Of a DNA stretch of 21,404 nt, positions 1 to 8,921 are shown in pieces; positions within the stretch are counted from its first letter, which is position 1; each line of letters starts with the position of its first letter. The position numbers and the translations under genes were made by a program. The notes under the pieces were generated by a model. The model was given only the letters and a program-made list of their open reading frames with translations, was not told the origin of the DNA and did not search any database. Location: NCBI GenBank assembly GCA_964579765.1, contig CAZOIK010000056.1, forward strand, positions 1 to 21,404, in the 5' to 3' direction. The DNA is from DATNBT01 sp964579765 (GTDB lineage Bacteria; Acidobacteriota; Vicinamibacteria; Vicinamibacterales; CAVVIG01).

Positions 1-280
1 CATCGACGCGTTCGGCCGTCGCCGGATCGGCGTCGAGTCCGAACATCGCGCGCCGCGCGTCCGCGGGCCGCTGCGCTTCGACCAGCGCACGCGCCCTCGT
101 CGCGTCGGGCTGCAGATGCAGCACCGGAATGCCGTCGACGACGGGGAAGACGCAGCATTCGCACGCGAGGACGCCCGTGCGGATGTCGTCGCCGTCGATC
201 TCGGAAAACGACGAGGAGACGAGCGTCAACGCGCCGCCGCAGTACGGACATCGCAGGATGTCGAACGCGCTCGCGTGCAT
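1..280 (-). CDS. Trm112-like zinc-ribbon protein, probably a class I SAM methyltransferase (partial, N-terminus only)
   Basis: The first 93 codons of a minus-strand gene are visible; the rest lies beyond the left edge. I translated it by hand from ATG at 280-278. Residues 9-16 read LRCPYCGG. A second cysteine group, CECC, follows at 40-43, and then FPVVDGIPVL at 45-54. Paired CxxC knuckles followed by a 'DGIP' strand are typical of the Trm112/YcaR zinc-ribbon fold. In many bacteria this fold forms the N-terminus of SAM-dependent methyltransferases encoded near glycosyltransferases. The methyltransferase domain itself is not in the window, so that part is inference. The start overlaps the stop of the upstream deacetylase gene by one base (TGATG), which argues for translational coupling and membership of the same glycan cluster. 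Confidence 0.75.
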   Translation of the reverse strand, partial: MHASAFDILRCPYCGGALTLVSSSFSEIDGDDIRTGVLACECCVFPVVDGIPVLHLQPDATRARALVEAQRPADARRAMFGLDADPATAERVD

Positions 281-1080
281 CAGCCGACGGCCTGTTGGCT
301 GACGGCCTCGCCAAGCTGCTCGAGAACCGAGTCCCAGCCCGCCTCGAGCGGCGATCGGCGGAACTGCTCCACGCCGAGTAGACGCCGCGCCTGCTCGGCG
401 GTCAGGTGCCGAAACGGGTTGAACGGCCCGATCTGCGTCCGATGGCATTTGAGCGCGGCGATCTTCCGCGGCACCCAGTCGTCGACGTCCACGAGCAGCG
501 TCGGCGGCTTCGCGTGATCGCCGAACGCGTCGGGATCGATGTTGAACGGCACCCGTTCGAGCTTCACCCCGTTGTCGATCGCCGTCTGGACGACGGCTTT
601 CATCACGCCGTGGCGCATCGTCACATAGTAGAGCGGCGGCGCGGATGAACCGAAGGATTTCACCGCCGTGAACGTCCGCTCGTGGATGCCGATGTGATCG
701 AGGTGCCAGTACAGGCCGTCCTCGCCGAACGTGATGACGCCGTCGGGCCGATAGCGCGCGATGGCCGAGACGATCTCCTCGTGCAGTTGCGGCACGTCGG
801 CCCATCGCAGATCGCCGTCCGGATGCTGAAAGAGCAGCACCTCCGCGATGCCGAGGACCTCGGCCGCCTGCTGCAGCTCGCGCGTCCGCACGGTCGGGAG
901 GTCCTCGTGCGCGACGAGCGCGGGGTCGGTGACCAGGCCTTTTTCGCCGCGCGTGGCGCACAGCAGCACGACGCGCGCGCCGGCGTCGGAGAGGCGAGCC
1001 AGCGTGCCGCCGCACGCCAGCGACTCGTCGTCTGGGTGCGCGAAGACGGCGAGGATCGTGTGGCCCGAGCAGTCGGGCAT
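280..1080 (-). CDS. PIG-L / LmbE family deacetylase
   Basis: This is a zinc-dependent N-deacetylase of the PIG-L/LmbE family, which typically removes an acetyl group from GlcNAc-type sugars (as in GPI, mycothiol or bacillithiol precursors). From ATG at 1080 the protein has 266 residues, normal for the family. The N-terminal metal and catalytic motif AHPDDE is at residues 14-19. The second metal motif HLDH is at about 126-129, in a GLYWHLDHIGIHE context. There is no signal peptide, so it is probably cytoplasmic. An in-frame GTG at 1089 would add three residues. I prefer 1080 because it sits one base after the stop of the upstream glycosyltransferase. Lying between glycosyltransferases and a methyltransferase-like gene, it probably deacetylates a sugar in the product of this cluster. 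The substrate cannot be read from the sequence. Confidence 0.9.
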   Translation of the reverse strand: MPDCSGHTILAVFAHPDDESLACGGTLARLSDAGARVVLLCATRGEKGLVTDPALVAHEDLPTVRTRELQQAAEVLGIAEVLLFQHPDGDLRWADVPQLHEEIVSAIARYRPDGVITFGEDGLYWHLDHIGIHERTFTAVKSFGSSAPPLYYVTMRHGVMKAVVQTAIDNGVKLERVPFNIDPDAFGDHAKPPTLLVDVDDWVPRKIAALKCHRTQIGPFNPFRHLTAEQARRLLGVEQFRRSPLEAGWDSVLEQLGEAVSQQAVG

Positions 1081-1081
1081 A

Positions 1082-2113
1082 CTAGCCACGCGACCGCGCC
1101 GCCTCGATGACGCGCTGATACACCGAGATGTACTCCTTCACCATGCGCTCCACGCCGAAGCGCTCGACGGCCCGCGCACGGACGCGGCGGCGGTCGAGTG
1201 CGAACACGGACGGCAGACACGCCGCCATCGCGTCGAGGTCGTCGGCGATCACGCCGGTGATTCCTTCGTCAACAACCTCGCGCACCGCGCCGCAGTCGAG
1301 GGCCACGACCGGCGTGCCGCACGCCATCGCCTCGGCCAGCACCAGCCCGAACGGTTCCCGTTGTTGAATCGGATAGACGAGGGCACGCGCCCCGCCGAAC
1401 AGCTTTACCTTAGCCGCGAAGTCGGCTTCGCCGTAATAAAGAATTCGTACTCCGTCCACGTGCGGAGCGATTTCCTGGCGGTAATACTCGTTTTCGGCTG
1501 CGGCCAGCACCAGCGGGATGCCGGAGCGTCTGGCGAGCTCAATCGCCTCCAGCACGCCCTTGCCGGGCGTGAATCGCCCGAGGAACAGCAGGTAGTTCTC
1601 AGGGATTTCCCTGAACTGAAAACGATCGGTGTCGACGGCGTGCAGCACGGTGCCCACGACATGCAGTCCAGAGAGCAGCGCCGCCTGTTCCTGCGAAATC
1701 GCGATGAACGCAGCCTCGGGATAGCGCGACCACAGCGCCACTTCTGCCGGCGCCGGCGAATGGTGGAGCGTCTGCACAATGGGCGTTGGCGAGAGGCGCG
1801 TGAACGCAATCGACATCGGGTAGTACGCCGCCTCATAGTGCACGAGGTCGAACTCGCGCGCCCGCTCGACCGCTGCCGCGACGTTCAACATCTCGTAGAG
1901 CTCCCACGGCCACATGGTCTCGTCGTGCCAGTACCCGTGCGGGTAAGTGGGCGACAGTCTCGCCGCGGTCTTCGAGTCAGCGGTCGCAAAAAGCGTGACG
2001 TCAACGCCGTGCGCCACGAGCCCTTCGGTGAGGAGTGACGTCATCGTCTCGACCGAGCCCGACTTCGGCGGCGGCACCGACGTCGCGACCGGCGCGACGT
2101 GCGCGATCCTCAT
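1082..2113 (-). CDS. GT4-family glycosyltransferase (GT-B fold)
   Basis: This is a retaining glycosyltransferase of the GT4/RfaB-like type, 343 residues from ATG at 2113. The N-terminal Rossmann domain starts MRIAHVAPVAT and has the glycine-rich acceptor loop PPPKSGSVE at 15-22. The C-terminal domain begins near LLFLGRFTPGKG (175-186), the usual donor-side strand and loop. The E-x7-E donor motif is EPFGLVLAE at 253-261, followed by AMACGTPVVAL. The open frame extends far upstream, but the start at 2113 gives the canonical N-terminus and a 4-base ATGA overlap with the preceding gene. It probably transfers a hexose from a nucleotide sugar in the cytoplasm, to a lipid-linked or small-molecule acceptor made by the cluster. 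Donor and acceptor are unknown. Confidence 0.92.
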   Translation of the reverse strand: MRIAHVAPVATSVPPPKSGSVETMTSLLTEGLVAHGVDVTLFATADSKTAARLSPTYPHGYWHDETMWPWELYEMLNVAAAVERAREFDLVHYEAAYYPMSIAFTRLSPTPIVQTLHHSPAPAEVALWSRYPEAAFIAISQEQAALLSGLHVVGTVLHAVDTDRFQFREIPENYLLFLGRFTPGKGVLEAIELARRSGIPLVLAAAENEYYRQEIAPHVDGVRILYYGEADFAAKVKLFGGARALVYPIQQREPFGLVLAEAMACGTPVVALDCGAVREVVDEGITGVIADDLDAMAACLPSVFALDRRRVRARAVERFGVERMVKEYISVYQRVIEAARSRG

Positions 2114-3228
2114 GCGCAGGCCCGCTCGACGAGCGCGGGCAGCACGCGCGCCGCGTCGAAGTGTTCGCGCGCGATGTCGGCCGCGGCGCGCGCATGACGG
2201 TCGTAGTCGCCGTTCACCGCGTCGATCGCGGCGAGCGCCTCCTCGGGCGTCGAGAACCCCAGCAGACCCTGGCCTGACGGCAGGTGCGCTGTCCAGCCCG
2301 TGTCCTGCACGACGGCGGGCCGGCCCGACGCGAGATAGCACTCGGTGCGATCGCTGAACCACCCGGATCGCGACGAGACGTAGGTGTGCTTGGCGACGCC
2401 GAACTCGGCGCGCGAACGGTGGATGAAGTCGCGGTAGTCCCACAGCGCGCGCGACACGCCCATGGCGTCTACCGTTCCCCAGCCGTGCTGCCGCAGCAGC
2501 GTCTGCGGGCCGTTGATCGCGAGCTCGAAGGGCTGCGCCGTTTTCGACGGCAGATCGATGAAGCGCACGAACTCCTGATCCTTGTTGCCGCCGACATCGG
2601 TGAAGCTCTCGATCTGCCACGTCATGACGCTGGTGAAGTTCGGCCCCGGCGGGATCGACGGCCGCCAGTCGGCGAGCGTCACCGGCTGCCAGGTCTTGTG
2701 CCACGTGAACGGCCCCGTGGGAATCGCGCAGGCGGGCGTGCCGACGTTCGCGCCGAACGTGAACAGATGGTCGAACCCTTCGAAGAACTTCACGTACCAG
2801 GGCTCGGCCTTGGCGATCGCGAGCTGCGTGAAGGCCGGGTCGGAGTCGATGAACGCCTTGTGCGGAATTCGCGCGTACTCGTCGCGCCAGAACCACGAGC
2901 CGCCCGAGAGATTCAGGAACAGATCGGCGTCGGCGCAGAAGGCGCGGACGGCGTCAGCGCCCTTGCCGTGGTACGTCCCGTCGTAGTTGACGAACGCCCA
3001 GCGGTCGCCGAGCCCGAACGGCTCGAGCGCGCTGTGAATGTACGACGTGCCGTACGACGGATCGGTCGAGCGCGTGTTCTGCACCGGGTCGTAGACACAC
3101 TCGCCCGTGTCCTCGACATAGAAGACGTCGTGGCCGAGCGCCCGCAGGCCGAGCAGGTACATCAGGGAGCACCACGTCACGCCGCCGAACGGGTAGCGCG
3201 CGATGATGCCCGCGAACAGGATGCGCAC
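2110..3228 (-). CDS. CgeB-like glycosyltransferase family protein
   Basis: The protein has 372 residues from a GTG start at 3228. The N-terminus (MRILFAGIIARYPFGGV, then GLRALGHDVFYVED) looks like a GT-B nucleotide-binding half, with a glycine-rich loop and the 'ALGH-V' helix-strand. The C-terminal part carries SDRTECYLASGRPAVVQDTG near residues 293-312 and a GFSTPEEALAAI segment. This resembles the 'glycosyl transferases group 1_2' domain found in CgeB-type proteins. No DxD or E-x7-E motif is obvious, so catalytic activity is assigned from fold resemblance only. It lies 15 bases after the ABC exporter stop and overlaps the GT4 start by 4 bases. It probably adds or modifies a sugar on the same product as its neighbours. 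Confidence 0.7.
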   Translation of the reverse strand: MRILFAGIIARYPFGGVTWCSLMYLLGLRALGHDVFYVEDTGECVYDPVQNTRSTDPSYGTSYIHSALEPFGLGDRWAFVNYDGTYHGKGADAVRAFCADADLFLNLSGGSWFWRDEYARIPHKAFIDSDPAFTQLAIAKAEPWYVKFFEGFDHLFTFGANVGTPACAIPTGPFTWHKTWQPVTLADWRPSIPPGPNFTSVMTWQIESFTDVGGNKDQEFVRFIDLPSKTAQPFELAINGPQTLLRQHGWGTVDAMGVSRALWDYRDFIHRSRAEFGVAKHTYVSSRSGWFSDRTECYLASGRPAVVQDTGWTAHLPSGQGLLGFSTPEEALAAIDAVNGDYDRHARAAADIAREHFDAARVLPALVERACA

Positions 3229-3243
3229 GGAGTGTGTGACCGC

Positions 3244-5082
3244 CTACTTTACTGCCTGGATGAGCTCGTCGATCGTCTCGGGATCGTCGAGGGACTTGCC
3301 GACCGACAGCCGTGCGCACATGCGCCGGTAGAGCGGATTGCTGTCGAGGAGCTCCTCGTGCCGGCCTTTGGCGACAATCCCTCCTCCGTCGAGGACGAGG
3401 ATGCAGTCCGCGTCACGCACGGTCGAGAGCCGGTGCGCGATGACGATGGTCGTCCGGCCCGCGCGCAGACGGCGGATGGCGGCGAACACGATTTCTTCGG
3501 AGATGGCGTCGAGCGACGACGTCGGCTCGTCGAGGATGAGGATTGGCGCGTTCTTGACAATCGCCCGCGCGATGCTCAGCCGCTGGCGCTCGCCGCCCGA
3601 GAGGCTCCCGCCAGCCTGCGCGATTTCGGTCTCGTAGCCGTTGGGCAGCCGCTCGATGAAGTCGTGCGCGTGCGCCGCCCGCGCGGCCTGCTCGATCTCC
3701 TTGGGCGTGGCGTCGAGGCGGCCATAGCGCAGGTTCTCGGCGATGGTGCCGGCAAACAGCACGGGATCCTGCAGCACGATCGCGATCTTCTCGCGCAGCG
3801 ATCGCACCTTGTAGTCGCGGACGTCCACGCCGTCGATGCGCACGGCCCCTGCGGTCGTGTCGTAGAAGCGCGGGATGAGGCTGACGAGCGTCGTCTTGCC
3901 GGCGCCGGTGAGGCCGACGAGCGCGACCATCTCGCCGGGTTTCGCGGTGAAGTCGATGTCGTGCAGCACCTTCGTGCCGTCCGGGTAGTCGAAGCCGACG
4001 CCTTCGAAGCGGATCTCGCCGGCGATCGAGGTCGCCTCGACGGCGTCGGGCGCGTCAACCGTCTCCGGCGTCAGCGCAAACATCGTCCGCACGCGCCGCG
4101 CTCCGGCGACGGCGCTCTGCAGCTGCCCCGTCGTGTGCGCAATCGACGACAGCGGCCCGTAGACGGCCGCGAGGTAGCTGACGACGACGGTCAGCGCGCC
4201 GACGGTCAGCTCGCCGCGCATGACGTGCAGGCCGCCGACGATGACGACAAGGCCGGTTCCAAGCACCGTAATCGTCGTCACGACCACCGAGAAGAGCGAC
4301 TGCTGCCACGTGAGCCGGATCCGCGCGTCCATCGTCTTGTCGCCGGCCGTGGCGTAGCGATCGGTCTCGTACGACTCGCGCGCGAAGCCCTTCACCAGCC
4401 GCATCGCCGAGAACGTCTCGTACAGCCGCTCGATGAGCTTCGACTCGAGCTCCTTGACGCGCTCTTCGCGATCGACGAGCGTAGAAGTGTAGTAACGAAG
4501 GCACAGATAGAGGAACGGCACGACCGTCAGCGAGAGCACGGCGATCGTCACGTCGTTGTAGGCGAGGATCGAAAACATCACGACGAGCGTCGCGACGGCG
4601 GTGGCCAGCGGGAACAGCCCGCTCATGACCAGGTTCTCGATCGAGTACGAATCGACGTCAACGCGATAGACGGCGTCGCCGGTGCTCGTGGTGATGTGAT
4701 GGTGAAGGCCGAGCGCCTGCAGGTGATTGAACAGCTTGTAGCGCAGGTCGTACACCATGCGCTGGCCGGTATCGACCTGCACTTGCGTGCCCCAGGCCGA
4801 GACGAGCTGGTTGACCACCTGCAGCAGGACGCCGCCCACGACGATGGCGACGAGCAGCGTGAACTTCTGGCCGTGCGTGACCGCGTCAACCAGCGACTGA
4901 ATGCGCGCCGGAAATGCCTTTCCGCCGAGCACGTAGTCGATCGCGACCGCGAACGGCCACGGCTGGAGCGCGCCGAGCACGATCTCAGCGAGCAACAGCA
5001 CGGACAGCAGCGCCACCCGTCCGCGGTGCGGGCGGAGAAACGACAGCATCCACGGAATGAGGGGCTTCTCGCGGTTCGCCAT
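3244..5082 (-). CDS. type I ABC exporter, fused permease and ATPase (MsbA-like)
   Basis: This is a half-transporter of the lipid or drug exporter class, 612 residues from ATG at 5082, which is standard length. The N-terminal half (about 20-320) is a six-helix transmembrane domain. Coupling-helix sequence follows, and the nucleotide-binding domain starts near 355. Walker A is GLTGAGKTT at 390-398, the Q-loop is VLQDP around 438, the signature is LSGGE at 494-498, Walker B is ILILDEP at 514-520, and the H-loop histidine is 550 in VIAHRLST. All catalytic residues are intact, so it should work as a homodimer. The frame stays open upstream, but 5082 overlaps the previous stop by one base (TGATG) and gives the usual basic N-terminus. 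Its context suggests it flips or exports the glycolipid or glycoconjugate made by the flanking enzymes; the cargo is inferred. Confidence 0.93.
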   Translation of the reverse strand: MANREKPLIPWMLSFLRPHRGRVALLSVLLLAEIVLGALQPWPFAVAIDYVLGGKAFPARIQSLVDAVTHGQKFTLLVAIVVGGVLLQVVNQLVSAWGTQVQVDTGQRMVYDLRYKLFNHLQALGLHHHITTSTGDAVYRVDVDSYSIENLVMSGLFPLATAVATLVVMFSILAYNDVTIAVLSLTVVPFLYLCLRYYTSTLVDREERVKELESKLIERLYETFSAMRLVKGFARESYETDRYATAGDKTMDARIRLTWQQSLFSVVVTTITVLGTGLVVIVGGLHVMRGELTVGALTVVVSYLAAVYGPLSSIAHTTGQLQSAVAGARRVRTMFALTPETVDAPDAVEATSIAGEIRFEGVGFDYPDGTKVLHDIDFTAKPGEMVALVGLTGAGKTTLVSLIPRFYDTTAGAVRIDGVDVRDYKVRSLREKIAIVLQDPVLFAGTIAENLRYGRLDATPKEIEQAARAAHAHDFIERLPNGYETEIAQAGGSLSGGERQRLSIARAIVKNAPILILDEPTSSLDAISEEIVFAAIRRLRAGRTTIVIAHRLSTVRDADCILVLDGGGIVAKGRHEELLDSNPLYRRMCARLSVGKSLDDPETIDELIQAVK

Positions 5083-8000
5083 CAACCGGCCTTGCGGGCG
5101 CCGCCGCGCGGGCTGATCGGCTGCACGCCGCGGGCGGCTCGCGGTCCAAGCGACGGCACGTTCAGCGCGACGACCACATTCGTCGTCGAGTCCGCGACGT
5201 ACAGCCATTGAGTGCCCGGCGCGTACGCGAGGCGCGTCGGCGCGCTGAACTTGACGCCTTCGTCCCGGATCGTATGGATGACGCCGTCGGGGCCGACCTC
5301 ACGCACGGCGCCGTTGTAGTAGTCGGCGATGAACAGCGTCACGCGTCCGATGGCGTCCTCGACGATGGCCACGCCCGCCGGGTTGGCGAGGCTCGCGGAT
5401 GCCGCCGGACCGCCGTCGCCCCCCGAGCCGAACGTGCCGTTGCCGGCGACGGTCGTGATCGTGTGCGTGTGCATGTCGAGCTTGCGGATGCGGTTGTGCT
5501 GCATGTCGGCGATGTACACGTCGCCGTTGCGCGCGATTTGGAGATCGGTCGGCATGAACAGGTGCGCCGCCGTCGCCGGGCCGTCGTCTCCGTACGGGCC
5601 GTCGCCGCCGGTCTCGCCGTCGCCGGCCACGGTGTGGATGTCGCCGGTGTCGTGATCGATCATCCGGATGCGGTTGTTGAACGTGTCGGCGACGTAGATG
5701 TCGCCGTTCGGCGCTGTCGCGACCGCGTCGGGGCTGTTGAGCGCGGCCTCGGTCGCCGGCTTCTCGTCGCCGTCGTAGCCGTTCGCGCCGGAGCCGGCGA
5801 TGGTGGTGATAATCTTCGTCGCCGGATCGACCCGGCGGATGCGATCGTTGCGCGAGTCGGCCACGATGAGGCCGCCGTCTGGCGCAATCGCGACGCCGTC
5901 GGGCGTGTCGAGCTCGGCGAGCGTGGCCAGGCCGTTGTCTCCGGCGAACCCGTTCTTCCCGTTGCCCACGACCGTCGTCACCACCATGCGTCGATCGACG
6001 CGTTTGATGACGTCGTTGTTGGAGTCGGTGAAGTAGATGTCGCCGTTTGGCGCGACGACGATGCCGCCGGGCGTGTTGAGCGCGGTCGTGATCACCGGGC
6101 CCTTGATGTCGCCGCTGTTGGCGCCGCCGATCACGAGCCGGACGCTCGTCGCCGCCTCCCGCAGCATGAACGTGCCCGATCCGAGGCCGACGATCATGAC
6201 GAGGAAGATCATCGCGCTGCGGAGGCTGTAGGCCTGCAGCCGCGACGTCGCGAGAATCGGCGCCCACGACGGGCTCGACGGCAGCGCGACCATGCCCTGG
6301 CTGGTCGCCACGCGCTGGATCGCGCGGCGCACGATGGCGGTCGTCTGTGCCGTGCGCCAGACCATGAGCCCGATGATGAAGAGCGCCAGCGCCGCGATGC
6401 CTGCGCCCGCGGTCGGCCAGCGGAGCGTCATGCCCGCGGCGGCCGCCGCGAGCAGGCCCGCGCCGAGCGCCGCCGCCGCGACGACCCCGAAGCTCGTCGG
6501 CCGCAGGTGCGTGCCGAACCGGACGAGCGTTTTGCCGCCGCCGTGCTCCTCGGCCAGCGCGCGCACGTCGATCCAGCCCCAGCGGTCGATGATCACGCTG
6601 ATGTCGCGATCGTCCGACCAGCCGTCGTCGATTTCGATGGACCGGACGGCGCGAGACCTGCGGAGCCAGTCCGTGAGCTGCGACAGCACGCGATCGGCGG
6701 ATGTCCACGCCTCGCTCCAGAAGCAGTCTTCGACGACCGCACCCGCGAGCAGCGTGAGGCCGCGTCCGGCTTCCCCAAGCGAGGGCCGCGGCCCTGTGCT
6801 GGTCTGCGGTTCGACAGCCGGCGCCCGCGTGGCCGGCGGCGACAGCATGCCGCGAATCTGTCCCCGAAGGCGCGCGACGGGCTGGATGAAGTGCAGGTAT
6901 GCGACCATCGCGCGGTACCACCAGCGGTTGCCCTCAAGCGACGCGACGTCCGAGCGCATCGCATAGGCGAGGTTCTTGGCAACCGTCACCGCAAGCCCGA
7001 CCAGACCGGCGCCGAGCAGCAGCACGGCGGCCCACTCGTGCGTCCGCAGCGCGGCCACGACGATGCCGGCGATCGTCAGCACGCACGAGACGATCTGCCA
7101 GCGGATCGAGTGCGGCAGGAACGCGAACGGGTGCACGTCGGCGCGGTAGACCGAGGGAAACGCCGCCGTGCCCCACACGCCGGCGTTGATGCGCGTGCCC
7201 CAGAGCGATCGCACGAACGGCAGCGGGCTGTAAATGCGCCCGTGCCAGAGCATGTGGCCGTCGAGGAACTTCTCGGGGTGATGCGCCATCAGCCACGTCT
7301 CGCCTTCGCCGTAGCCGACCTGCTGGCGCCAGTAGGCCTTGACCGAGGATCGATGGTGATGCCAGACGAGCGCCGCCGCCGAGAAGCCGATCTTCCAGCC
7401 GCGCGCCTGCAGCCGCCAGCACACGTCCACGTCGTCGCCGGCGCGGAGGTAGATCGGGTTGAAGCCGCCGATGGCGAGCAGCGCGTCGCGGCGGAACGCC
7501 ATGTTGCACCCGGGCACGTGCTCGGCGACGCGATCGTCGAGCAGCACGTGCGTCGGGCCGCCCGGTGCGCGGGCGATGCACTGCGCGATCGGCGGATCGT
7601 CCTTCGGCACGACGTTCGGCCCGCCGGAGCCGACGACGTCGGAGTTGACGAAGGGCTGGACGAGGAACGTCAGCCAGTCGCGGTCGACGCGCGTGTCGGC
7701 GTCGGTGTACGCGACGATCTCGCCCGTCGCTTCCGCGAGGCCGACGTTGCGAGCGGCGCTCAGACCGCCGTTGGGCACTTCCACGAGGCGCACGCGCGGA
7801 TGCCGCCGCGCGATGTCGCTTGTGGCGTCGCGCGATCCGTCGTTGACGAGGATGACCTCGTAGTCCGGGTACGTGAGGTTGTCGAGCGACGTCAGGTTGT
7901 CGTCGAGGGTGTCGGCGGCGTTGTACGCGCAGACGACGACCGACACGCGCGGCCAGGCCGCTCGCGCGGCGGCCGAGAACGGCGCGTCGGCAAACGCCTG

Positions 8001-8909
8001 GGCGACCGCGGCGGCGGCGGGCTTCGGGCGTCGATCGCGATCGACGAGGCCGAACTTCCAGTCGTGCACGTCGTAGCCGCCTCGCCACCATTCGTCCGTC
8101 CACGCATACGCGACCGCGCCGCACGCGCCTTCGGCGAAGGCCGCACGCAGGTGCATGGCCGTGATCGCGGCCTGGCCATCCTCGCCCTCGCGGACGGAGT
8201 CGGCGCCCGCCTCGGCGAGCAGCAGCGGCTTATGGCCGGCGATGTGCTGCAGACGTGCCAGGTACGCGCGCAGCTCGGGCTCACGGTGCAGGTACACGTT
8301 GAACGAGCACACGTCGAAGAACGAGAGATCGAGGAACTCGGTCGGCGGGAAGTTGACGTACGTGAACAGCGTCTCGGGCGCCGCCGCCTTCGCGGCCTCG
8401 TACAGCTCGCGCAGGAATTGCTCGACGCGGACGGCGCCGTGCCAGCGCACGATGCCCGGCGGAATTTCGTTGCCGAGCGCGATCATCAGCACGGCAGGAT
8501 GCGCCCCGATCTTCTTCACCTCGGCGACGACGTCCCGCCGGATCGACTCGGTCAGCTTCGGGTCGTCGAGAAAGGCGACGTGCTCGGGCCAGGGGACGCC
8601 GACGATGACGCGCAGCCCGTGGCGCGCGGCTTCGTCGAGCAGGTCGCGCCTCGGCGGCGTGTAGACGCGCACCGTGTTGATGCCGAGCGCCGCCATCAGG
8701 CGGAAGTCTTCAGCGACGCGCTCGGGCGCGGGGAACTGATAGCCCTCGGCGTCGGGCGCGAACGTGCCGTACGTGACGCCCTTGATGAGGAAGCGGTCGC
8801 CGCCGATCTGCAGAAACTTGCCGTCCGCGGCGGACCGCGCACTGGAGTGCGGCGCGAGCGGCTGGCGCTCGAGCGAGGGGAGCGTCTGCGCCGAAGAAAA
8901 TCCTGACAA
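5082..8909 (-). CDS. membrane fusion protein: glycoside hydrolase-like domain + GT2 glycosyltransferase + NHL-repeat domain
   Basis: This is one uninterrupted 1275-codon frame. Residues 30-310 look like a clan-A (beta/alpha)8 glycoside hydrolase: GNE at 146-148 fits the acid/base and AEAG around E233 fits the nucleophile. Residues 320-560 are a GT2 GT-A domain: RVSVVVCAYN, VNDGS (355-359), DADTR (403-407), GDDVD (491-495) and a QxxRW-like RLQARGW. Hydrophobic segments lie near 604-622, 627-645, 808-827, 832-852 and 897-914. A soluble stretch at about 646-800 matches nothing I recognise. Residues 930-1270 hold NHL-type repeats with motifs such as PNGDIYVADTFNNRIR. Five membrane spans would put the hydrolase and GT2 parts inside the cell and the NHL propeller outside. 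The start is uncertain: TTG at 8909 follows an in-frame stop, has no clear Shine-Dalgarno sequence, and the first in-frame ATG is near residue 72, inside the hydrolase domain. It leads the glycan cluster. Confidence 0.85.
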   Translation of the reverse strand: MSGFSSAQTLPSLERQPLAPHSSARSAADGKFLQIGGDRFLIKGVTYGTFAPDAEGYQFPAPERVAEDFRLMAALGINTVRVYTPPRRDLLDEAARHGLRVIVGVPWPEHVAFLDDPKLTESIRRDVVAEVKKIGAHPAVLMIALGNEIPPGIVRWHGAVRVEQFLRELYEAAKAAAPETLFTYVNFPPTEFLDLSFFDVCSFNVYLHREPELRAYLARLQHIAGHKPLLLAEAGADSVREGEDGQAAITAMHLRAAFAEGACGAVAYAWTDEWWRGGYDVHDWKFGLVDRDRRPKPAAAAVAQAFADAPFSAAARAAWPRVSVVVCAYNAADTLDDNLTSLDNLTYPDYEVILVNDGSRDATSDIARRHPRVRLVEVPNGGLSAARNVGLAEATGEIVAYTDADTRVDRDWLTFLVQPFVNSDVVGSGGPNVVPKDDPPIAQCIARAPGGPTHVLLDDRVAEHVPGCNMAFRRDALLAIGGFNPIYLRAGDDVDVCWRLQARGWKIGFSAAALVWHHHRSSVKAYWRQQVGYGEGETWLMAHHPEKFLDGHMLWHGRIYSPLPFVRSLWGTRINAGVWGTAAFPSVYRADVHPFAFLPHSIRWQIVSCVLTIAGIVVAALRTHEWAAVLLLGAGLVGLAVTVAKNLAYAMRSDVASLEGNRWWYRAMVAYLHFIQPVARLRGQIRGMLSPPATRAPAVEPQTSTGPRPSLGEAGRGLTLLAGAVVEDCFWSEAWTSADRVLSQLTDWLRRSRAVRSIEIDDGWSDDRDISVIIDRWGWIDVRALAEEHGGGKTLVRFGTHLRPTSFGVVAAAALGAGLLAAAAAGMTLRWPTAGAGIAALALFIIGLMVWRTAQTTAIVRRAIQRVATSQGMVALPSSPSWAPILATSRLQAYSLRSAMIFLVMIVGLGSGTFMLREAATSVRLVIGGANSGDIKGPVITTALNTPGGIVVAPNGDIYFTDSNNDVIKRVDRRMVVTTVVGNGKNGFAGDNGLATLAELDTPDGVAIAPDGGLIVADSRNDRIRRVDPATKIITTIAGSGANGYDGDEKPATEAALNSPDAVATAPNGDIYVADTFNNRIRMIDHDTGDIHTVAGDGETGGDGPYGDDGPATAAHLFMPTDLQIARNGDVYIADMQHNRIRKLDMHTHTITTVAGNGTFGSGGDGGPAASASLANPAGVAIVEDAIGRVTLFIADYYNGAVREVGPDGVIHTIRDEGVKFSAPTRLAYAPGTQWLYVADSTTNVVVALNVPSLGPRAARGVQPISPRGGARKAG

Positions 8910-8915
8910 CTATTG

Positions 8916-8921
8916 ATTGTA
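8916..8921 (-). promoter_or_regulatory. possible -10 box (TACAAT) before the fusion gene
   Basis: The 53-base gap between the nonaheme cytochrome gene and the fusion gene holds TACAAT on the minus strand (8921 to 8916), in a locally AT-rich patch. A transcript from it would begin about at the TTG start codon (8909), which would make it leaderless. No good -35 box is seen 16-18 bases upstream. The glycan cluster may have its own promoter here, or it may simply be read through from the cytochrome genes. Confidence 0.25.

Noticed and set aside
1082..2896. Upstream extension of the GT4 gene to a 604-residue protein
   Set aside because: The extra 260 residues are the shadow of the CgeB-like gene; the start at 2113 has the family N-terminus and an ATGA overlap.
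2284..8906. Two very long open frames on the plus strand (2284-5211 and 5208-8906) opposite the glycan cluster
   Set aside because: They are Arg/Asp/Val-rich, show no domain or start signals, and mirror the high third-position GC of the minus-strand genes, which carry clear family motifs.
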